64,000 bases of DNA, from assembly GCA_003116875.1 (NCBI GenBank), contig BCKT01000015.1:1-64000 (forward strand), read 5' to 3'. Position 1 is the first letter of the stretch. Each line of letters opens with the position of its first letter. A model generated the notes under the pieces. That model had not been told where the DNA came from. It saw only the letters and a program-made list of their open reading frames with translations, and did no database searches. The stretch comes from Takashimella koratensis (lineage: Eukaryota > Basidiomycota > Tremellomycetes > Trichosporonales > Tetragoniomycetaceae). Made by a program: the position numbers and the translations under genes. Below, one piece after another: positions 57,574-64,000 of the stretch.

Positions 57574-58837
57574 GTTGCATCGCCCGAGTCCGCCTAGCCG
57601 AACTCGGATTCCACCAAATCGAACGCCGACAGCGCCTCCTTCTGAAATGGCCAGGTGACCTGGCTTGGCTTCCTGCGATCATTTCATATTTTCCATCATC
57701 CTGGACTGTTCTTCTCTTATTGAGATATGCATACTGTAGAGCCGATTCTATGTTGCAGATCCTTGTTCAGGGCACGCGAAGTCTGACTGCCTCAACTCAG
57801 TCTGACTAAATATTCCGCTGAAGAACGATTATTGCGAGCAGTCCTATTCAGATAATAGGCGCGTTCTTGCTATTTGAGAAAAGCGCGGACATTCGGTAGG
57901 TGTAAGGAGAGAGTCAGAGAGTCAGGGGAACCCTCTCCTCTTGCAGTTTTCCCCCTGCCCGACCTCTATTGGCGACCCCCTACTTCTACTCTTGTGGTAA
58001 TACCAGCGGTCTGTCACGGTAATAGACTGCTTTTCAAAGACTTCGCATTTGGAAGAGGAAATCCCATTTATCATATTTGCATTAGCCATCCCCTCTGGCT
58101 TCTTCTTCCCCATTCCAGCGCGGCCGTACTCCTCCCCCTGTTGACGCTCCTAGCAACACCCACTTCATGGCGGCAGTCTGGAGCACGTCTTGAAAACAGC
58201 TTCGGCGCGTTGTTTGCACCAAACCAGGGATTGGTTGCTTTTCAGCAACTCACCAGCTCTCTCGTTCAATGCCTTTGTTTCTCCAGAAATCGTGAAGGCT
58301 TGGCAAATGAATTATGGCTTGGAGACGAAGTTCATGCCACCGCATGAGGAGACCGTTTTGTTGTAGTGGGAGTCCAGTCTCTACGCCTGTTCCACAACGC
58401 TTGGTCAGCAGTACAGGTGGTTTTTGTGCAGTACTAGTGCCTTCTTCGCCTGCTTTCGGGAAAATGCCACCCTCTGTTCACGCCTTTTTACTTGCCAAGA
58501 AACGACGCCTCTGCCGCTATACCCCTCACTGCACTGTTCGGGATGAGTGAAAGTGGCCTTCTTTTCTTGAGCTCCATGGCTTGGTGGAGCCTGCACTCGG
58601 CTGGCTCCTCTCTCCGAGATCAACCTTTCACGAACGTTTTTCGGCCAAAGATGAAAAACAAGGCCAGGAAGCCAATGAAGGTCCTGGGGATGACAGCGTG
58701 CTTGTAAAGACAGAATGCACGGTTTGAGATTCCCTGACATTCCTACAACGACAATAACAACAACAACGACAAATTCTCACCCAGCTTGTACGCCTTTTGA
58801 CCCTTCGTTCGCGGACCAACTTCCCGTCGCTATTACC
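57574..58837. other. Longest spacer in the array (E to G)
   Basis: About 1.26 kb. Room for another decayed member, but I found no CxxC plus HxxC pair in one frame. An open frame at 57874-58347 lacks family motifs and protein-like composition. Confidence 0.4.
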
Positions 58838-59255
58838 ATGTATCACTGTACCTCGAATTTTACACTGATATCGACAACGACAATTGGGTTTCGTGCGAGG
58901 ACCAGAGAGTTGAACTCGAAGATGGATACACTCAATGCACCAAACATCGGTGCTACATCTGCCATGGCGGCAAAGGAGAGTACGATTCGAGGGGAAGTAC
59001 GTCAGGCGATCTGTCGTGCTTCACTCCAACGAAGCGTTGCTCGGGGAGTTGGGAAATATACGCTCAGTCCATCTCAGCTGTCTTCACTCCCAATATGCCT
59101 GGGAAACCAGAACGCTCCAGGTCCCTGTCCCACCGAGAAACACCAATACCACCCGAACCGGCACCAGTACCTCTGGCACACTCACTGGCACGCCTCAGAC
59201 CGTCACCGACACCAACACCGACACCGCTCTCGGGGACACCATTTCCATCCGGTGA
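58838..59255 (+). pseudogene. Zinc-motif family member G, multiply frame-disrupted
   Basis: Family signals occur in three frames. The likely start ATG 58838 is in one. A second frame carries NWVSCEDQRVELEDGY and HRCYICHGG (C-x2-C). A third frame carries KYVRRSVVL and VHLSCLHS (H-x2-C) and closes at 59255 after a Thr-rich tail (TGTSTSGTLTGTPQTVTDTN). WVxxEDxRxxLE matches member I (WVWYEDNRTDLEP), so G and I are closest relatives. At least one single-base shift (between 58965 and 58995) and probably a second one nearer the start are needed. The coordinates cover the recognisable part only. Confidence 0.5.
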
Positions 59256-59653
59256 CACGTCTCGCGCGATATTTTCAAGCCATTCCGTACGCTCTGTCTC
59301 TATCCCTGAGGCTCCTGTCCCTGCTCTTCGCAAATTATGTACACGAAATACCTCCAGTACTCATTGCCGATGTCGTCATGTAAAACCGAGCTTGCAATGC
59401 CTTTCTTCAGACACGTCATGTCTGAAATCCTTTATAGATGTTCAAGTGAAGCGGATGGTTATACTCGGCAGTAGAACATTGGAAAAGCCCGTACGTACTG
59501 CCCAGTCCCCCGAAGGCATTCCCGCGTCTCTATCCGAGAACAGCGACGTTGATCCACTCCTTGATTTGATTCTCCTTCTCTTCAGCCGCTTCATTCATTC
59601 CTCGCCATCAATCAGCCCCTCCAACACCAGTCTTTTCGCAAACGACTCTTGAC
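59256..59653. other. Spacer between members G and H
   Basis: About 0.4 kb. An open frame through this interval (from 59095) is the run-on of the Cys frame of G and has C-rich but unpatterned sequence. Nothing else was recognised. Confidence 0.4.
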
Positions 59654-60076
59654 ATGTCGTCTGCTGCAACTTCCTCATACGCCTCACCCCTCTTCCAAAC
59701 GCGATATGGATACGAGCTCTCCACCTGGGCGCCCGGTTTCAGCATCCCCTGGCCCCTCTCCCGACCACCCACGAATCGCCGACTCCTCTTGTGCCGCATT
59801 TGCGGAAACACGACCCGTACGACGTGGCGTCATCTGATGAGCGCAGCCGATCAAGCCAATCCCGAATGGGAGCAGTTTGAATGATATGCGCCAGTGGAGG
59901 GTTTCTTTGCTCACATGTGGCCGGACAAGATGAACGTACACCAAGGGTGCCTTGAGGACTGCGACGAAGCAACGACCATGTACATCGCCATCGACACGGA
60001 GCCGGAGGAGGAGGAAGGAGAGGGAGGGAATGGCGAGGGAGGGAATGTCGACCCCACAGTCACGGAGACTACTTAG
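59654..60076 (+). pseudogene. Zinc-motif family member H with one in-frame TGA
   Basis: From ATG 59654 (MSSAATSSYASPLFQ) one frame runs 141 codons, with a single internal TGA at 59882-59884 (codon 77). Before it: LLCRICGN (C-x2-C), TWRHLMSAADQ, WEQFE. After it: YAPVEGFF, MNVHQGCLED (H-x2-C), then an acidic Gly/Glu tail (EEEEGEGG), stop 60074-60076. Spacing is C-x2-C-x45-H-x2-C counting the stop as a residue. The TGA falls at the position before the conserved aromatic (EWY in A and C, ECY in B, ERY in E). Either a recent nonsense mutation (one base from TGG, TGC or CGA) or, less likely, stop readthrough. The reading frame is otherwise intact on both sides. Confidence 0.75.
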
Positions 60077-60997
60077 CCTCTTCTTAGCTACCCAACATGC
60101 CTTTCCCCCCTCAAGTTGTCCCCGCTGTCTCTGAGGGCTGCTTTGATCTTTTACCACGTTCCCACTCCGTCCTGCCAGGTTCAGCCTGTTGACTTTCTCA
60201 TCGGGTCAGTTTATATCGTATCCCCATGACCTGCAGCAGCTTGTACATACTCTTGACTTTCTCTTATCGGGAAGCCTTGCTCGGACTTGTCAAGTTTCTG
60301 TGCCAGAGTTTCAACGCGTCTTTGTATCGGGATGATGATTCGGGATTTACATAAGCATGGGAAGACACATGGCTTCGTGACCTTTCGGTGAACCTGTTGT
60401 GGGAGATACAGTGGCGATATGACATGTCTCGTAACTCGGCCCTCGTCGGAGAAGAAGGCCTTTCGGTTGTGGTTGTGGTCCGGTCTGTTTGCCTGAAGCT
60501 CATGATTTGTCTCGAGAATTCACCCGACAAAAACGAGAATAAAACACCCCGAGTGTTGACTGGATTGGCCTGTTTCCCCTAAAAACAGCACTGACGAACA
60601 CCTTCCCGAGCTCCTCACTTTGCCTTCGTCAAACAATGCCAGCGCCTGCTTGGACTTCTTCGCATTCTGCGCCAGACAAAGCGCCACTCATAGCACTAGC
60701 TCTGAGACATCTGAGAAAGTGGAGGTGACCTTCTTTTTCGCCAGTCACAGGCTTCGTGGGGCCTACGCGACATTGCAACGGCTCCTCAGGTCGAAAATAT
60801 CCTTTCATGAACATGATCTCGGTCCAGGATATGACGCACCACTCCGTCCATGACGCAATCGTTGCCTGTTTTCCGCGGCTATGGAGGGGTGAATGCAAGA
60901 TATAAGTACCTGCGAATCTTTTCCCCCCACTGCGCTTCTCCCCATCAATCCCGAACCCTACATCGAAGAACGACTGACCCAATCCGTTACAAACATC
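60077..60997. other. Spacer between members H and I
   Basis: About 0.92 kb. A TATAAGTA-like sequence near 60901 lies about 100 bp before the I start. No gene was recognised. Confidence 0.45.
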
Positions 60998-61411
60998 ATG
61001 CCGAGCAATTCCTCGAATCTCTCCCAACGCTCCGGACCGGCCAGCTCTGCTTCCCAGTGGAGTTACCGATCCTCATACAAAGTACACGACGAGATCTGGG
61101 TTTGGTACGAAGACAACCGGACGGATCTCGAGCCTGAGGCGCTTTCATCCGACCTGACCACCTGTTTCGTGTGCAACGACTCAACTTGGTCGGACGGCAA
61201 GGCCAACGATCGTTCACGGTTCACTCAGAGGAAGCGCTCGCTGCAAAAGTCGAAGGGCGGCAGGCGAGCGACTCACCTATACTGCATTCATGGTCTCTGG
61301 TGGAATACCGAAGACGCCGTCGCCGAGTTTCGCAGGCGATCATCTGCGACCAACGGCTCCTCGAATCACACTACCACCGCCAACGCAGACGTCCCCAGTT
61401 CAATCATTTAG
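60998..61411 (+). CDS. Zinc-motif small protein family, member I
   Basis: Not recognised; 137 aa, intact, single exon. MPSNSSNLSQRSGPASS, VHDEIWVWYEDNRTDLEP, TTCFVC (C-x2-C), STWSDGKANDRS, a basic stretch RKRSLQKSKGGRR, then THLYCIHG (H-x2-C) and LWWNTEDAVAEFRRR. The ligand spacing is shorter, C-x2-C-x33-H-x2-C, because the EWYV-type segment is replaced by the basic run. Closest to the decayed member G. Ends in a Ser/Asn/Thr-rich tail. Confidence 0.7.
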   Translation: MPSNSSNLSQRSGPASSASQWSYRSSYKVHDEIWVWYEDNRTDLEPEALSSDLTTCFVCNDSTWSDGKANDRSRFTQRKRSLQKSKGGRRATHLYCIHGLWWNTEDAVAEFRRRSSATNGSSNHTTTANADVPSSII

Positions 61412-61757
61412 GCGTTTGAGTATTCCCAGTACATACCAGGGCGCCCTACTTGATTCGTACTGCTGGATTTCCATACTTGCAACGTTTATCCTATCATGTA
61501 CTCGCTTCATGGGATTTTTGCGTGTCCGAGACATTTCTCGGAGATCCGAGATGCCTCGGGCAGAACGATAGTGCCACCGTTCCTGACGTCATGTCCGAGC
61601 CTGTCCATGCGTATAAAGTCATTCCCGATCTCTTGCCATCTCAGACCACAGCAAATACCTGGCTTGACAGCTCAAAGTCAAGCAACAAATACCTTGCTGG
61701 CCAAACATCGCCGATCAGCGCGCATCCACTCAACTGCATCCGCCAATCGTAGACACG
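61412..61757. other. Spacer between member I and the membrane-protein gene
   Basis: About 0.35 kb; no feature recognised. Confidence 0.4.
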
Positions 61758-62429
61758 ATGCCGAAACCACGACCGGAGATCATTGCCGGAGTCCTGATCA
61801 CCTTGACCGTCGGACCACTTCTTCTTCCGCCTAGCTTGACGAGACTCTTACCGCTCGTCGGATCGATCGTCACCCTTCAATGGGATATGGACGAGTACTA
61901 CTTCCTCTCCGCGTGGCTCCGTCTCCAGCCATCACAGCGACCACCCTTGTCCTCTCCCCAGGCCGCGTCTTCGTCCGACGCTGCCGACACCAGCTCGCTC
62001 AGCCTCAGTCTCACCCAGCTCAACTCAGCTCTCCGTAGATGGTACACCGCATGGTTTCAATCTCCCGGCGCGTTCCCCGCGGCCATCAGTATTCCCATCA
62101 CCTGGTCTTCGACAGCTATCACCCTCTACCGGCTCTACAAAACGCAGGCGTTATCGTACCCAATCGCGGGACTGTACCTGGCGGGACTAGGACTCGCGAT
62201 CGCGCATATACCATTTGGCGGGAAGGTGTTTGGTCTGTTGGATACCGTCAAGGAGGGAAAGTCTGCGGTACGCGACCAAGGGGCAGAGCAGGAGGGTGAA
62301 GGGAAGGCGCAGGAGATGGATTCGGTGGAGGCTCTGAGGAGGTGGTTGAATATGCACGGGTGGAGGTGCGCGACGATAGATTTGCCAGCAGCTGTGTGCT
62401 TTGTAGTTGCCACAGCTTTGGCTCTGTGA
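61758..62429 (+). CDS. Small multi-pass membrane protein, unknown
   Basis: Single exon, 223 aa. Four hydrophobic stretches: IIAGVLITLTVGPLLLPP, the weaker second region near LLPLVGSIVTL, FPAAISIPITWSSTAITL with IAGLYLAGLGLAIAHI, and IDLPAAVCFVVATALAL at the C-terminus. The C-terminal layout LRRWLNMHGWRCATIDLPA (W-x3-H-x2-R before the last helix) resembles the DUF1772 proteins at 49877-51574, so it may be a distant member (inference, not certain). If so, membrane proteins of one superfamily flank the zinc-motif array on both sides. Confidence 0.6.
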   Translation: MPKPRPEIIAGVLITLTVGPLLLPPSLTRLLPLVGSIVTLQWDMDEYYFLSAWLRLQPSQRPPLSSPQAASSSDAADTSSLSLSLTQLNSALRRWYTAWFQSPGAFPAAISIPITWSSTAITLYRLYKTQALSYPIAGLYLAGLGLAIAHIPFGGKVFGLLDTVKEGKSAVRDQGAEQEGEGKAQEMDSVEALRRWLNMHGWRCATIDLPAAVCFVVATALAL

Positions 62430-62771
62430 CCAGAGATGCAGTAGCTAAGACGGCCACTTTTGTTGTCGAGGCGACCAGATGAAGGATGCCAGATGGGGGT
62501 CCTTTGACTATGAATCTATATCCACCCCCCACTTTACGTTAAAGTCGGCGACGAGGGACATCGAAAAATCACAGCAACATCAGGTCACCGCTATCTCCTC
62601 ATCCATCTCTCCACCCCTATACCCTCTACCCCTTCTCACCTCGCCTCATCTCATCACCCAAATCGTGGGATTCCCTCTCGGGAGGAGAAACACGTCGTTT
62701 CAGAGACACCCTTGCCGCCCGCAGGCGCAAAACGAAGGAGACTCGCACGTCTCTTCCGACCGTCTGGTTAT
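62430..62771. other. Promoter region of the dsRBD gene
   Basis: About 0.34 kb, with pyrimidine-rich sequence at 62590-62660. No further feature was recognised. Confidence 0.4.
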
Positions 62772-64000
62772 ATGACCAGACCCGTATTCGCTCTCACCGG
62801 ACTCTTACATCTCACCACTCAGATTCGAGCATCACGACCTCTCTCAACATCATCGCTTGTCTTGGACTCGTTATATCTTTCATCGGCATCATCTCCCTTC
62901 TTTCATCAGACCCGCCGACACTTGCCAAAATTATCATACCTACCTCTGTGTCGACCGACACTCACTGTGTTCAACCATACCTATCACCGACTGATGTCTT
63001 CGAGCGGTTCATCGCAATTTGTTGAACACTCATCATCCTCTGTACCTTCTCAGTCATCTATCCCTGGTCAACCCCGCTTGCACCCAAGTCGACAGTCCCT
63101 GTGGGAACGCTTGGGCCCCAGCAACGCCTTTCCTAATCAATCTCGCCCTCGTAGCCCTAGCCCCTCGGCGTCGCGCTCGACTCGACGCTCCTTCGCCTCC
63201 TCTGCACCTACGTCTTCCCGAGGCCGTTCTCGACCAGGGTCATCTTCTACCCAGTGAGCCGTTCGTCGTGTTGTATTCACATCCGACTAACCCGCGGTCA
63301 GACCAAAACGCCAACTATCACCTTCTTCCGTCCGATCACCCCCTGCAAAACTCCCTCGACCCACTTCCCCGCCTCCACTTCAGGAACGTCCTATGCCACC
63401 TCCATACCGACGCGGTCGTGGCGGAGGCCCCGGCCCCAGCTCGTCGCAACATCGACGAGGCGCTCCCCCACCCCCGCCTTTGCCTGAACTCCCGGGGCCC
63501 ATGTGGACGAAGGAAAACATCGTTGCGCAGTTTGGAAGCGGAGTTGTCCTAAAGAAGCAATGGGAGGAGAACCCAAAGGCACCACTCGCCAACTACCGTG
63601 GAGGCGGGACGGGAGGTGCCCAAGGGATGGGCGATGGAGGGAAGGCTTATCAGTCTGTGGAGGGAACTATCAATGGTGTCAAAGTCGTCAGGTGAGCCTA
63701 GAGGCCAAATGGGTTTGACCGGGGCTAACGTGAGGAACTCAGAGTCTCGGTTGTCGGGGATCCCGATAGAAACATTGTTGGATGGGGAGACGCGCCCAAC
63801 AAGAAGGAAGCAGAGAAGCTTGCTGCTCTCAGCGCATGCCTGCAACTCGCAGCAGCCGGTCTGGTGAGCTGTTCGAATTGATCTCTGATATAGCGGTCTT
63901 CTAACGCAAGAGCAGATCGACAAGAGCGGAAAATCCACTGGAGGGAACCAAGCTCAGCCTGCTTCGACTCCCGCCAACTCTGAAGAGGTCGAGTTGAGAG
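62772..64000 (+). CDS. dsRNA-binding-domain protein, probable DExH RNA helicase (5' part)
   Basis: Partial; runs off the window. Exon 1 ends at 63253, exon 2 is 63302-63692, and two further exons are seen. Two start codons are possible. ATG 62772 yields an Arg/Ser/Leu-rich presequence-like N-terminus (MTRPVFALTGLLHLTTQIRA), and ATG 62994 yields MSSSGSSQFVEHSSSS. Then a Ser/Arg/Pro-rich region (RGRGGGPGPSSS) and a dsRBD: NPKAPLANYRGGG, YQSVEGTINGVKVVR, VSVVGDPDRNIVGWGD, NKKEAEKLAALSACLQLAA. A dsRBD following a low-complexity N-terminus with KKEAEKLAAL is typical of DHX9/DHX36-type helicases, but no helicase motif lies inside the window, so the helicase call is inference. Confidence 0.65.

Noticed and set aside
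57874..58347. Candidate additional array member between E and G
   Set aside because: No C-x2-C or H-x2-C in the expected arrangement; composition not family-like.
52595..61411. Assignment of the array to PARP-type zinc fingers
   Set aside because: The C-x2-C...H-x2-C order agrees, but spacing is longer and other PARP-finger residues are not evident; only the formal similarity is noted.

Overview
The window is nuclear DNA of a basidiomycete yeast, most likely a tremellomycete. This is inferred from many short introns (mostly GTGAGT donors, CTGAC-like branch sites, about 50-110 nt), a gene-dense layout and the gene set. No prokaryotic operons, rRNA, convincing tRNA, CRISPR array or transposase was seen. 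One assembly gap (N run, 49085-49209) lies in an intron.

Positions 1-48.2 kb hold mostly conserved housekeeping genes: a DNAJC17/Cwc23-type J protein (274-1649), PAN3 (2041-4885, -), deoxyhypusine synthase (5805-7288, -) divergent from MAD1 (7535-10586, +), cyclophilin H (10798-12044, -), a BCK1-type MAPKKK (12557-17943, -), VPS25 (19108-20094, -) divergent from a SYM1/Mpv17 protein (20357-21491, +), an RRM protein with an Aly/REF-like C-terminus (21848-23053, +), an unknown coiled-coil protein (24153 onward, +), an intronless bacterial-looking SDR (26549-27283, -), two look-alike coiled-coil genes of unknown function (28729-29762 and 30722-32082, +), MED16 (32321-35674, -), an RTA1-like membrane protein (36241-37723, -), a 3.1 kb gene-poor stretch, an NCBP3-like RNA-binding protein (40815-42624, -), SEC9 (43186-44533, +) and an arrestin-like PY-motif protein (45422-48178, +). 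NDUFS6 follows at 48472-49657.

From about 49.8 kb the character changes to accessory DNA. Two tandem DUF1772-like membrane-protein genes (49877-51574, -) precede an array of eight related small genes on the + strand (52595-61411). Each encodes a protein of about 115-150 aa with a C-x2-C ... H-x2-C zinc-ligand pattern. Four members are intact (A, C, E, I) and four are broken or suspect (B, D, G, H), by frame changes or by one in-frame TGA. I do not recognise this family, and it is the best candidate here for an undescribed system. Another small membrane protein (61758-62429) and the 5' part of a dsRBD protein, probably a DExH helicase (from 62772 or 62994, running off the end), close the window.

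The housekeeping genes do not form one pathway. Several concern RNA metabolism (DNAJC17, PAN3, PPIH, the Aly/REF-like and NCBP3-like proteins, MED16, the dsRBD protein), but I regard that as chance rather than a cluster. The small zinc-motif array, flanked by small membrane-protein genes, looks like a locus of gene birth and death.
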